A stretch of 64,000 bases of DNA, from positions 130,656 to 194,655 of the forward strand of contig CAYPPG010000005.1 of NCBI GenBank assembly GCA_964412555.1, given 5' to 3'. The notes beneath the pieces were generated by a model. It had not been told where the DNA came from. It was given only the letters and a program-made list of their open reading frames with translations, and made no database searches. This DNA comes from CAYPPG01 sp964412555. Its GTDB lineage: Bacteria > Hinthialibacterota > Hinthialibacteria > Hinthialibacterales > Hinthialibacteraceae. Positions within the stretch are counted from its first letter, which is position 1. Each line of letters opens with the position of its first letter. Positions 51,857 to 61,296 of this stretch are shown here, one piece after another. The position numbers and the translations under genes were made by a program.

Positions 51857-52666
51857 GTGATTCGCTACTATGAAAAATACCCTAATTGGAAGTTCTTGTT
51901 CGTGACGGTCGTGTTATGCATCTTGATTTCCCCTCACTATGTCTTGGCAGAACCTACTGATGTCATTGTGCGAGTCGTTTCGCAGGATGCCAAGGTTATC
52001 GGTTCCGGTGTAGGGGGAGTCTTGATCATGATCCGAGATTATGCCACTGGAGAAATCCTCGCCGAAGGAAAACATATGGGGGGAACCGGTGATACAGAAC
52101 GGATAATGAGGCGGCCCCATGTTCGTGGGGAGAGTCCCTATGTCGGGGAAAATACTGCTTGTTTTCAAACAACACTTGATCTCGAAAAACCTACACAAGT
52201 CGAAATTACGGCAGAAGGTCCCTTGGCGTATCCTCAAGCGAAGCAAAAAGCTTCGATGACGACACTTCTTCTTCCCGGTCAAGATATTGGGGAAGAAGGA
52301 ATCGTCATGATGCTTCACGGTTTCATTGTCGATATCATGAATCCTGAATCTGTCGCTGCGCAAAAAGAGCGATCCGATTTTACGGTGCGGGCTTCCGTGA
52401 GAATGATGTGCGGGTGCCCTACGGAACCAGGTGGATTATGGGACAGTAATTCCTATAAAATTACAGCACAGCTGATCCATAACGAAAAGATCATACAATC
52501 CGAACCCTTAACATTTTCAGGGAAGACAAATATCTATCTCGGGAAATTGCGGGCGCCGAAATTGAATGGAAAAGAAAAAGACAGCGTTGAACTGAGGATT
52601 CTGGTTTCCGATCCGGAAACAGCGAATTTCGGAATGGATCAAACCACCTTGATGATTGTTCCATGA
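51857..52666 (+). CDS. Secreted protein of unknown function
   Basis: 269 residues starting at GTG 51,857, with GGAGG 6 nt upstream; frames to 51,785 add an unsupported extension. A signal peptide (about 1-31, LFVTVVLCILISPHYVLA) is followed by a beta-rich protein (DVIVRVVSQDAKVIGSG, ATGEILAEGKHMGGTGD, KPTQVEITAEGPLA) with a Cys pair (MCGCPTEPGG). It resembles carboxypeptidase-regulatory or YtkA-like beta sandwiches but I cannot assign a family. It is divergent from the kelch gene and ends 14 nt before a convergent gene. Its C-terminus lacks the PVxxW motif. Confidence 0.6.
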   Translation: MIRYYEKYPNWKFLFVTVVLCILISPHYVLAEPTDVIVRVVSQDAKVIGSGVGGVLIMIRDYATGEILAEGKHMGGTGDTERIMRRPHVRGESPYVGENTACFQTTLDLEKPTQVEITAEGPLAYPQAKQKASMTTLLLPGQDIGEEGIVMMLHGFIVDIMNPESVAAQKERSDFTVRASVRMMCGCPTEPGGLWDSNSYKITAQLIHNEKIIQSEPLTFSGKTNIYLGKLRAPKLNGKEKDSVELRILVSDPETANFGMDQTTLMIVP

Positions 52667-52680
52667 CAAAGGTGGATATT

Positions 52681-53307
52681 TTATTTTGCTTTTCGGGATG
52701 TCTTCTTCCCGGTTTCTTTCGGTAAGTAATTCCGCCGGATGTATTGGCTGTACACAGCGCCGATGGGATTATGAGCAAGCACACGATCTTTTACAATCAG
52801 AGTGGTCACCGGCGCTTTCGACACCATCCCGAATATCGCATCATGCCCGACACACAATCCGCATAAAATATTGAGTTCCGTGCCTGCTTGATTCAAGAGT
52901 TCCGCTTGTCCTGCAGGATTGCAAGTGTATTCCGTATCGTCCGGATCGATTTGCTCCAAGCCGAATCGCTTTTTGTCCATAGCCCCAATCTTGCAACAGA
53001 CGGAGATCACGTTGAATTCCTTCGCGAGTATTTTGGCGATAATTTTGGCTTCTTCCGCCAATCCGACACAAAAAGCCAAGCCGACCTTTTTGCATCCCAA
53101 TTCTTTGGCAAAGAGGACGATTTCTCGAAGGCGGGGTTCTTGGCAATAATATTTTGCCTCAATAGAAGCGGCGGCATGATGAATTCGTGCAATCTCTTCG
53201 GACTGATACAATTCAACATGCTGGTCGCCAAGCCTAAAGCAATCTTTTCCATTTTTGCATTCGTACGTTTCGCAAAAAGCACAACGGGGTTTTATTTTTT
53301 TTGCCAT
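52681..53307 (-). CDS. DUF1847-like cysteine-rich metal-binding protein
   Basis: A cytoplasmic protein (208 residues) rich in cysteines: CAFC (9-12), then Cys in YEC and DCF, YYC, FCVG, VCC, YTC and CGLC. The order matches the DUF1847 family, known from anaerobes and other bacteria and thought to bind zinc or an iron-sulfur cluster; function is not established. Conserved parts include KPRCAFCETYEC, RLREIVLFAKELGCKKVGLA, GAMDKKRFGLEQIDP and LCGLCVGHDAIF. The C-terminus is Lys-rich. It is convergent with the previous gene. Confidence 0.8.
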   Translation of the reverse strand: MAKKIKPRCAFCETYECKNGKDCFRLGDQHVELYQSEEIARIHHAAASIEAKYYCQEPRLREIVLFAKELGCKKVGLAFCVGLAEEAKIIAKILAKEFNVISVCCKIGAMDKKRFGLEQIDPDDTEYTCNPAGQAELLNQAGTELNILCGLCVGHDAIFGMVSKAPVTTLIVKDRVLAHNPIGAVYSQYIRRNYLPKETGKKTSRKAK

Positions 53308-53460
53308 GATGATTTCCTGGTAAAATAGGGATTAGAGTTCCTTACAAAAAATCATACTGCCTCATGAACTTTTTTGAAATATTTTCAAACGGTATGGATA
53401 TTCATACATCAAAAGGGAAAAAACAAATCCCTATCTAATTGGAAAGGAAGGAAGATTTCC

Positions 53461-54996
53461 ATGAAAAAAGGACTTTTAGGCTTGTTGCTTTGTATTTTTG
53501 TTCCCATAACAAGTGGGGGCAAAGAAGTGATTGAAGGGCCGATTCCGGCAGTTTCTTATCCAAGTTCGATTTATGGTCTACGGCTTATCCTCGATCCGCC
53601 GGTCCCGAATCCGTTCGATGCAAGACTTGTTGTCGAACCCGAAAAACCTCAACCGGAAGATGAAATATCCATTTATGTTGAAGGCCAATTTCCGACTCCC
53701 GGCTATGAAATCGAATCGGTTGCTTTGAATATTATGGAAAGTTATCCGGAACAATTGGAAGCCGTCATTCAAGTTCGAGAACTCGATGGTATGTGGGCAC
53801 AGGTCGTCACCCCCTTTCGTGAACTGGTCGGAACCGCCAAAATCAGCGAGGGGATTCATCCGTTAACCGGTATCATCAATGGCGTGCAATTCTATCGAGG
53901 CGAATTTCTGGTCGGTGATGCGCCGGTCAATGAAACTGCTGTTTATAATGCAAAATTCGTCTTTGAGCCGGAAAACCCGAATCCGGGCGAAAAATTTTCC
54001 GTATTCATCGAAGGTGAATTCCCAACCCCAGGTTACGAAATCGTTGAAAAAAGTGTGAATATTCTGGAATCATATCCGGAACAACTGAGCATTCAGATTA
54101 AGATCAAGGAACCGGAAGGCCCTCAATTGCAGGTGATTACTCCATTTCGTGAATTGGTAGGCACCGCATCCGTGAGTGAAGGAGTGCATCCGGTGATTGG
54201 ATTCATCAACAATGAACCGGTCATGAAAGACCTATTGACCGTGGGCGATCCTCGCCAGAATGATGTGACGATCTCAGCCGTTGTGTATAACGCCAAGATC
54301 GTGGTAGAACCGGAAAATCCGCAAGTGGGAGAACGTTTTTCCGTCTATGTCGAAGGCGACTTTCCCACCCCCGGCTACACCTTCACCATGAAAGAACTAT
54401 TGACATCGGATTCCATTCCGGAACATCTAGCCGTAAATCTCGAGATCGCCGAACCGACCGAACCGCAGCCGGAAGTGATTACTCCGTTTCGCGAATTCAT
54501 CGGAACGGAAGTGCTGGCGGAAGGAGTGCATCCGTTGTATGGAACCATCAACGGCGAACGATTCCATAACAGTGTGCTGGTGGTTGGCGATCCCGCATCC
54601 GTTACGCTGATCCATTTCACCCGAAGCGGCGGCATTGCCGGTTTTGATCAAAAAATGACAATCTATAACTCGGGCATCGCCAAGATTGAAGATCAAACAG
54701 CGAGTTCAAACCAAACAAATACCTTCCCCCTTCCGGAAGACACGTTTGATTCTGTACAGCGAAAAATGGAAGCAATCGATTTCAATGCACTGGAACCATT
54801 GTATGCACTGGAAACTCCTATAGCCGATGGATTTCAGTATTCCTTGTCCTATCAGGATTCAAAAACGGTCATGGTCAGCCAAGGCGCAGAAATCCCGGCT
54901 GCCCTTGAAGAAGCCATACAAATTCTGGAACCGTTTTTTATTCCGGTAAACAACGGAGACGATGAAACCCCTGTTCAGAAGTGGCTTCTGTTTTGA
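53461..54996 (+). CDS. Secreted triple-repeat protein with emfourin-like C-terminal domain
   Basis: A signal peptide (about 1-20) precedes three tandem repeats of roughly 110 residues, each with a xARxVxEPExPxPxxxxSxYxEGxFPTPGY-like pattern: VEGQFPTPGYEI, IEGEFPTPGYEI and VEGDFPTPGYTF, then VITPFRELVGTxxxSEGVHPxxGxIN. They look like Ig/beta-sandwich modules. The last 110 residues (TLIHFTRSGGIAGFDQ, then ADGFQYSLSYQD and IPAALEEAIQILEPFF) resemble the emfourin (protealysin inhibitor) fold, with RSGGxAG and a D-x-F-x-Y strand. GGAAGG lies 9 nt before ATG. The end is D-E-T-P-V-Q-K-W-L-L-F. Secreted inhibitor or adhesin-like role inferred. Confidence 0.7.
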   Translation: MKKGLLGLLLCIFVPITSGGKEVIEGPIPAVSYPSSIYGLRLILDPPVPNPFDARLVVEPEKPQPEDEISIYVEGQFPTPGYEIESVALNIMESYPEQLEAVIQVRELDGMWAQVVTPFRELVGTAKISEGIHPLTGIINGVQFYRGEFLVGDAPVNETAVYNAKFVFEPENPNPGEKFSVFIEGEFPTPGYEIVEKSVNILESYPEQLSIQIKIKEPEGPQLQVITPFRELVGTASVSEGVHPVIGFINNEPVMKDLLTVGDPRQNDVTISAVVYNAKIVVEPENPQVGERFSVYVEGDFPTPGYTFTMKELLTSDSIPEHLAVNLEIAEPTEPQPEVITPFREFIGTEVLAEGVHPLYGTINGERFHNSVLVVGDPASVTLIHFTRSGGIAGFDQKMTIYNSGIAKIEDQTASSNQTNTFPLPEDTFDSVQRKMEAIDFNALEPLYALETPIADGFQYSLSYQDSKTVMVSQGAEIPAALEEAIQILEPFFIPVNNGDDETPVQKWLLF

Positions 54997-55032
54997 TGCA
55001 TGAATTCATTCTCGTTCTCAATGGTTACCAAA

Positions 55033-55068
55033 GAGGAGTGGCTGAAACAGCCACTCCTCAATTGTTTT
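55033..55068 (+). terminator. Rho-independent terminator of the triple-repeat gene
   Basis: A perfect 12-bp stem GAGGAGTGGCTG (55,033-55,044) and CAGCCACTCCTC (55,048-55,059), with an AAA loop, is followed by AATTGTTTT. It lies about 37 nt after the stop. Confidence 0.9.
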
Positions 55069-55077
55069 ATTGCACTC

Positions 55078-55083
55078 TATAAT
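55078..55083 (+). promoter_or_regulatory. Possible -10 element of the first sulfatase gene
   Basis: A perfect TATAAT just after the terminator and 42 nt before the sulfatase start. No convincing -35 hexamer lies 16-18 bp upstream. Confidence 0.4.
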
Positions 55084-55124
55084 AGTGTGTCTTTTTTATT
55101 GCTTGAATCCAAAATAGGTGAAAT

Positions 55125-56465
55125 ATGAAAATCAAACGTAGACAATTCATTCAAACGCTCGGGGTTGGTAGCGTAGGAGGATTCTGTGCGAAAAAAGTGC
55201 AGGGAATGATCCATGAGAATTCGAGAAGGCCGCCCAATATCATCATCATCCTCGCCGATGATTTAGGCTACGGTGACCTTTCCTGTTACGGCAATACAAA
55301 AATCCATACTCCTCATTTGGATGCGCTAGCCGCCGGGGGAGTGCGTTTCACCGATTTTCATTCCAGCTGCTCAGTCTGCAGCCCGACTCGCGCCGGCTTG
55401 ATGACGGGGAAATACCAACAGCGGGTAGGGATTCCGGGTGTGTTGACGGTTGCGAGACATCGCAAGGAAGGATTGTCTCCGGATGAAATCACGATCCCGC
55501 GAGTGTTTCATGAGGCCGGTTACAAAACGGCAATGTACGGGAAATGGCATCTCGGATATTTGCCAAAATTCAACCCGGTTCAACACGGATTCGATGATTT
55601 TCGCGGGTATCTGAGCGGGAATGTCGATTACATTTCGCATATTGATCAGGCCGGTGTGTATGACTGGTGGCATAACCTGGAATCCGTGAAAGAGGAAGGG
55701 TATACCACTCATTTAATCACGAAACACGCGGTCCAATTTATTGAGGAGAATCATGATCAACCATTTTGCCTGTATGTCGCTCATGAAGCCCCCCATTATC
55801 CGTACCAAGGGCCGGAAGATCCGGCGGACCGGACTGTCGGCGGAGACTTTCCTAACCATGGCAGCCGCAAGGATGTCGAAAATGCCTATAAAACTATGGT
55901 GGAGGAAATGGATAAAGGTGTCGGCGAAATTCTGCAAAAAATCAGAGAATTGGATCTTGAAGAAGATACCTTTATCTTCTTCTTTTCCGACAATGGGGCA
56001 ACCAAAGCGGGATCGAACGGAAAATTGAGAGGATACAAAGGGAGTTTGTGGGAAGGCGGACATCGGGTTCCTGCTATCGCTTATTGGCCTGGTGTCATCC
56101 CGCCCGGCCAGATTTGCGGCGAACCGGCAATTAGCCTCGATATTTTCCCAACAATTCTTTCCGCTGCAAAGGTGCAATCCCCACCGAATCTGAAACTCGA
56201 CGGAGTGGATCTCTTTCCTCATTTGCAAAAGGAGAAACCAATTCCTGAGCGGACGTTATTTTGGGCATTTCGAAATCAAAAAGCGGTACGCAAGGGAGAT
56301 TGGAAACTTGTTGTTACACAGACCCAAAAAGAAGAACAAATAGAGTTGTTTCATTTGGATCAAGATATTTCGGAAAAAAACAATCTAGTGAACGAAGAAA
56401 GAGAATTGACGGATTCTTTGCTGAAATTACTTAGAAGTTATTCCTACGAATTGCAGTGTAAATAA
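55125..56465 (+). CDS. Tat-exported arylsulfatase-type sulfatase
   Basis: Hydrolyses sulfate esters from polysaccharides or aryl substrates. A Tat-type leader (MKIKRRQFIQTLGVGSVGG) is followed by the type I sulfatase fold: IIILADDLGYGDLSCYGN (metal Asp pair), the activating motif CSPTRAGLMTGK, in which Cys becomes formylglycine, and GKWHLGY, HEAPHYPYQGP and FFFSDNGATKAG, which carry other catalytic and metal residues. 446 residues, typical. The Cys-type site requires a formylglycine-generating enzyme or anSME, not in the window. AGGTG lies close upstream of ATG. It is followed by the GLUG gene after 182 bp. Confidence 0.92.
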   Translation: MKIKRRQFIQTLGVGSVGGFCAKKVQGMIHENSRRPPNIIIILADDLGYGDLSCYGNTKIHTPHLDALAAGGVRFTDFHSSCSVCSPTRAGLMTGKYQQRVGIPGVLTVARHRKEGLSPDEITIPRVFHEAGYKTAMYGKWHLGYLPKFNPVQHGFDDFRGYLSGNVDYISHIDQAGVYDWWHNLESVKEEGYTTHLITKHAVQFIEENHDQPFCLYVAHEAPHYPYQGPEDPADRTVGGDFPNHGSRKDVENAYKTMVEEMDKGVGEILQKIRELDLEEDTFIFFFSDNGATKAGSNGKLRGYKGSLWEGGHRVPAIAYWPGVIPPGQICGEPAISLDIFPTILSAAKVQSPPNLKLDGVDLFPHLQKEKPIPERTLFWAFRNQKAVRKGDWKLVVTQTQKEEQIELFHLDQDISEKNNLVNEERELTDSLLKLLRSYSYELQCK

Positions 56466-56647
56466 ATTTTACTACCCTCTTTATACCGCTTTTCCTATAC
56501 AAAAATTTTGATGTCATTGGAATGGGAGTTACCATGACTTTCGCATAAAATTAGGTTAATGTAATCGAATAATCAATATTGTTTGATGCATAGATTTCCT
56601 TATTGCAAGCATCACAAGAATCATATTAAAAGACAAGGGGACAGAAA

Positions 56648-59600
56648 ATGAACAAAAGTATAGTTGTAAAATACTTTACCATTTGCGTATGTGCACTCAT
56701 GTTAATACCCTGCCAAAATGCCGTGTTTGCTGACACAAATCCTTCTGCTGTCTATTCGATCACGGTCATTATCAACAATCCACTTGCCGTTCAAGATGGT
56801 GCGATGTGGCAATTGTATGTTGGGGATGAATTATATTTAAATCAGGATGTTTGGTATCCAAGCGGTTATACCTTAACCACTCAGTTTGCTGCGGAGTACG
56901 AGATCAAATTGAAAGAAATACCGGGCTGGATAGCGCCCGATCCAATAAGAATACTTGTGCATGATGGATTCCCACAAGTAATAGAAACTGTCAACTATGA
57001 ACCAATGGTTGGTGCGGGTACTCAAGACAATCCATTTCTTATCTCAACTTTTTCCGAACTCAATCAAATCCGCAGTGGCCTGGATAAGCATTACAAGTTG
57101 ATGTCGGATATCCACGTTTCCGAAGCCGAACAGGCGAAAGGTTGGAAACCGATTGGCGCTCCATATGAGGGATTCCCACAAGGAGACTTTACCGGCGTAT
57201 TGGATGGCAATGGCCATTCAATCATTGGATTAACCTGTAAAAATAAATCCGAATTTATAGAAAATGATTATCTATCAGGCCTTTTTTATCGAATTGGGGA
57301 AAATGGACGTGTTCACGATTTGAATTTGGATCACTTTCTTTGCACGATCAACGGTAGAATTCGTTTTCGGCCATTGGAGGATATTCCGGACACTTTACAT
57401 TATGGAGGTATTGCGCAGATTAATCAAGGCGTGATCTCAAATTGCCAAGTGAACGGTTTATTTGTAACCATGTTGCAAGCCTATACAATGAAGATGTGCA
57501 TTGGGGGAATCGCCGCTGAATCCTCAGGATTGATCAATCGGTGTTCATCACTATCCGTTATTTGTGATAATAATAAACCCTATGCTTGCACAATTGGCGG
57601 GATTGTCGGTCATTTGTCTAAAGAGGGAAGAATTACGGAATGTTACTCGAAAACTGAAATAGCCAGCATTTACAATTGGGAACTTGATTTTGATGCTATG
57701 CTAGCCCGTTTTATCGGTTTGTATTCCACTTTCGATGAAGGTGGTGAATTTTTCGCAAAAATTTTTTTAAATACTTTATTCGATATAGGATTACAATATT
57801 TTAAACGGTTTGATACGAATATAGGCGGTGTCGCAGGATATTCGAAAGGCAATATTCAATACTGTAACTCTATTGTAAATACCAAGGCTTTCATCTTGAC
57901 TTCAGTCAATGCGGGAGGGATTTGCGGAGTACAAGACGAAGGTGCTTCCACTGAATTTTGCGGCAGCTGCGGAACGATATCCCTCAATTCATATTGGGGG
58001 ATTGCCGCAGGCATTACCGGTTTGCTAAAAGCGAACACATCCATTCGGAATTCGTACTCTTTCTGTCAATTGCGTTCTGAATCAAATAATCCACACATGT
58101 TTGAAGCGTTTGCAACCAGCGGCGGAATTGCGGGGATCTCGGACGGAGACATTATAAACTGCTATTTCGCAGGAGACGCCTATGCCGAAAGCCTCGTTCA
58201 ACTAAGGCCGGCAGCAGCTGGAGGGATTGCCGGTTCGCCATCCAGCCGAAGAAGAATTTCTGGAGAAACATGTACGTTTGAATCGTCCTATTGGAATCAA
58301 TCTTCCCAGAGAATTCAGGCGGATACCGGAAATACGCGGGAGAACAATTATGGACTGACCACGCAGGATATGATGCAGAAAACATCCTACAAAAATTGGG
58401 ATTTCGAATACTATTGGGATATTGTTGAAGGGGAAACATTTCCTTACATCAAGCAGGAGCAATCACAATCCATATTCCCTGATTTTCGGGCAGACATTCA
58501 AAATGTCCAAAATCAAACATCATCGATACAATCTCTACCCATTGAATTTAAAATTACTTTTTCTCTTCCCGTCTTTCGACCTAGCTTTACGCCGGACGAT
58601 ATTGAATTTGATGGATCTTTTCATCCTTCATACAGTGAAATTATCTGGGATGCCACGGGATCTGCCATTTTACGTATTTACGATATTAAAAATATGGAAT
58701 CATTTGATTCTGTAAATATAACGCCGGCATTAAGGGCGAATTCCGTGATCAGTCTGATAGGTACGTTCAACCTGGAATCTACAGGTTCTACGGTGAAAAT
58801 CGGTCCTTTCCAAACCGTTGCAATGGATGCAATTGCCAATGAGTATGGTTCTATTCAACCTGGAGGCCGAATTACAAAAAATGTGGGAGACAATTTAACG
58901 TTAGCGGTTATCCCCAATGAAAACTGTTTCATCCGGGATATCGTGATCGACGGTGTATCGCGTGGAGTGGATGAGCAGATCGTATTTGAAAATTTGCAAA
59001 GCGGTCATTCAATCCAAGTATTCTTTTCTCCATTTCCTGCTGGGAATGGTACAAAAGAATCGCCTTTTGAAATCTCAAATTTCTTTCAATTGAACCGGAT
59101 TCGTGATAATCTTCATGCTCATTATGCTCTTGTTTCTGATATCGATGCATCATCAACGAAAAGCCCTTATAACTTTAAATTTATGAATAAGAGATGGGAA
59201 TGGATTCCAATTGGAGATCATTTTCATCCCTTTACGGGTGTGTTGGATGGCAGGAATCACAGGATTTCGGATTTAAAGACTTCAGTGAATAGAAGCGGAT
59301 TTGTTGTGGCTGGCTTGTTCGGTTCTCTTTCTCAGGCAACAGTAAAAGATCTTATCATGGATAGGGTAGAGTTTTCAATGGAATCTACAGGGAGTACAAT
59401 AGAAGAATTAGAGATAGAAGAATTAGAGGGGGAATATTTCGAATCCGATTCAATAGTTTGTGCAGGCGGGATAGCGGGAAGCGTCAATTGCTCTGAAATC
59501 TCAAATTGCAAAGTAACGGGAAAAATTGATGCGAAGAGCACCTATTTCATCAATTCCGGCGGTATCGTAGGAGTGGAAGAAAATAGTGAAATCGAGGAAT

Positions 59601-61282
59601 GTTGCAATGGTGCGGATATATTTTCTGATGGCGGTGAAATAATATTTAACGGAGGGATTGCCGGGAAAAGTGTAAGGGGTATTATTCAACGCTGCAAGTC
59701 TACAAGTGATATTTCCAGCCGGGTAAATCCTGTTTTAGAATCGTCTTCCTTTTCGAGCGGAATCAGTGGATGGGGACAGGGAGCGGCCATCACAGATTGT
59801 TATACAAGCGGACAAATATCAGTAGAAGCGTTAGGATATGAATCTTCTGCAAATGTTGCAGGTATTGTTGCGTGGATACAAGATGGAACCATCCATAACT
59901 GCTATTCCGTTGCCGATCTTCAAAGTGAGAGCGGCAACAACCGTACGGCGTTCATTTCCTCATTTGTGGAGTCTAGCGAAATCAAAAATTGCTACTATCC
60001 CGATCGACCGGGAACGGTCAATCCCCCGCCTGGATTTTTCTATTATGATGCAGATAGCACCACAATTGAAAGTGTTTTACCAAAAACTGAAAGTAAATTA
60101 AAAAGCCAAAGTACGTTTTCAGTGTGGGATTTTACAACTATTTGGGAGATTGTAGAAAACAATTCGTATCCTTTTTTTCAATATGAACCGGCGTCTGTAG
60201 AAGTGCAACGTTCCATCCCCTCCAAAATCGTAACACAAAATCAAAACATCCAAGGCGTCCAGTTATCGTTCACAATCAAAGATGGGAGAAAAATTACCAC
60301 TGTCCAGATAAAGGAACAACTTCCTGATGGACTTTCTTTCAATAATAGTGGTGCAACGAAAGGTGAAACGAGTGTTTTGGCGAATGAACTAACATGGACG
60401 ATTACCGAGGAATTTTCTGGAACGGCAATGTTAACCTACGATATAGACATTGACGCCAATCTGACTCATGGAGTGAAAAAGATCAAAGGCGAATACGAGC
60501 TTGATTCCAGTGTGTTTCCAACGGAGGGCGATTCTGCGATTTGTGTTATGAATCCTCCGGATGATTTAGGTATATTTGATGGACATAATGATATCGATAG
60601 TGATTCAAATCCTATTGGTCCTGGATATGAGGGGCGGGTAAGTTACGATCCGGTTTCGGACACTTATGTCGTTATCGGCGCAGGAAGCGGTATCCATGGC
60701 TCTGCGGACTGTTTTCATTTTTTATGGAAACATACGCCTCTGATAGAACCCGTACTTCTAAAGGCTAAAGTCAAAACCGAATTCCTTTCGGGGAAGCAAG
60801 ATGAGTGGGCTAACGCAGGCTTGATGATCCGTAATCTTCTCTACCCATCGGATTGTTTTGCTCTAACTGGATTCCGCTCTGACGGGACGTTTTTTAGTCA
60901 ATGCCGCCCTATAAGCAATTCAAACACACTACCTGCTGAAATATATTATCCAAATAGTACGCCTTTTTATAATGATGGTGGGAATACACTTTCAATAGAA
61001 TTTAGCCTAAATACTTCGGCAGTGTATGCCTATTATTTCTCACATGATTCTAATCCATATAAATGGGGGAATCCCCTGACAGTTCCATTTCAATTGCATG
61101 GAACATTACCACCGGATATCAATCAATATTATCCGCTGAACTCTGATATATTTATTGGCTTTGCCGTAACTGCCACTAGCCCGGAAAGTCTTGTTGTTGG
61201 AACCTTTTCGGACGTTACGTTTTTGACCGGCGATACAACACTACCGATTCCTGTGCCAGTTTCACACTGGAGTTTATATTGA
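56648..61282 (+). CDS. Large secreted GLUG-repeat protein with duplicated beta-helix halves
   Basis: A signal peptide (about 1-28) opens this 1544-residue surface protein. From residue about 121 a domain starting GTQDNPFLISTFSELNQI, with TGVLDGNGHSIIGL, leads into GLUG-type repeats (GGIAxxxxGxIxxC forms such as GGIVGHLSKEGRITECYS). From residue about 798 the same entry (GTKESPFEISNFFQLNRI, TGVLDGRNHRISDL) and another GLUG set repeat. Between them is an InlB-B/Flg_new-like repeat (MDAIANEYGSIQPGGRI). Near the end is a concanavalin/DUF1349-like domain (DEWANAGLMIRNLLYP). The C-terminus is V-P-V-S-H-W-S-L-Y. GGGG lies 7 nt before ATG. Adhesin or polysaccharide-binding role inferred. Confidence 0.8.
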   Translation: MNKSIVVKYFTICVCALMLIPCQNAVFADTNPSAVYSITVIINNPLAVQDGAMWQLYVGDELYLNQDVWYPSGYTLTTQFAAEYEIKLKEIPGWIAPDPIRILVHDGFPQVIETVNYEPMVGAGTQDNPFLISTFSELNQIRSGLDKHYKLMSDIHVSEAEQAKGWKPIGAPYEGFPQGDFTGVLDGNGHSIIGLTCKNKSEFIENDYLSGLFYRIGENGRVHDLNLDHFLCTINGRIRFRPLEDIPDTLHYGGIAQINQGVISNCQVNGLFVTMLQAYTMKMCIGGIAAESSGLINRCSSLSVICDNNKPYACTIGGIVGHLSKEGRITECYSKTEIASIYNWELDFDAMLARFIGLYSTFDEGGEFFAKIFLNTLFDIGLQYFKRFDTNIGGVAGYSKGNIQYCNSIVNTKAFILTSVNAGGICGVQDEGASTEFCGSCGTISLNSYWGIAAGITGLLKANTSIRNSYSFCQLRSESNNPHMFEAFATSGGIAGISDGDIINCYFAGDAYAESLVQLRPAAAGGIAGSPSSRRRISGETCTFESSYWNQSSQRIQADTGNTRENNYGLTTQDMMQKTSYKNWDFEYYWDIVEGETFPYIKQEQSQSIFPDFRADIQNVQNQTSSIQSLPIEFKITFSLPVFRPSFTPDDIEFDGSFHPSYSEIIWDATGSAILRIYDIKNMESFDSVNITPALRANSVISLIGTFNLESTGSTVKIGPFQTVAMDAIANEYGSIQPGGRITKNVGDNLTLAVIPNENCFIRDIVIDGVSRGVDEQIVFENLQSGHSIQVFFSPFPAGNGTKESPFEISNFFQLNRIRDNLHAHYALVSDIDASSTKSPYNFKFMNKRWEWIPIGDHFHPFTGVLDGRNHRISDLKTSVNRSGFVVAGLFGSLSQATVKDLIMDRVEFSMESTGSTIEELEIEELEGEYFESDSIVCAGGIAGSVNCSEISNCKVTGKIDAKSTYFINSGGIVGVEENSEIEECCNGADIFSDGGEIIFNGGIAGKSVRGIIQRCKSTSDISSRVNPVLESSSFSSGISGWGQGAAITDCYTSGQISVEALGYESSANVAGIVAWIQDGTIHNCYSVADLQSESGNNRTAFISSFVESSEIKNCYYPDRPGTVNPPPGFFYYDADSTTIESVLPKTESKLKSQSTFSVWDFTTIWEIVENNSYPFFQYEPASVEVQRSIPSKIVTQNQNIQGVQLSFTIKDGRKITTVQIKEQLPDGLSFNNSGATKGETSVLANELTWTITEEFSGTAMLTYDIDIDANLTHGVKKIKGEYELDSSVFPTEGDSAICVMNPPDDLGIFDGHNDIDSDSNPIGPGYEGRVSYDPVSDTYVVIGAGSGIHGSADCFHFLWKHTPLIEPVLLKAKVKTEFLSGKQDEWANAGLMIRNLLYPSDCFALTGFRSDGTFFSQCRPISNSNTLPAEIYYPNSTPFYNDGGNTLSIEFSLNTSAVYAYYFSHDSNPYKWGNPLTVPFQLHGTLPPDINQYYPLNSDIFIGFAVTATSPESLVVGTFSDVTFLTGDTTLPIPVPVSHWSLY

Positions 61283-61296
61283 TTGAGGGGCAGCTT

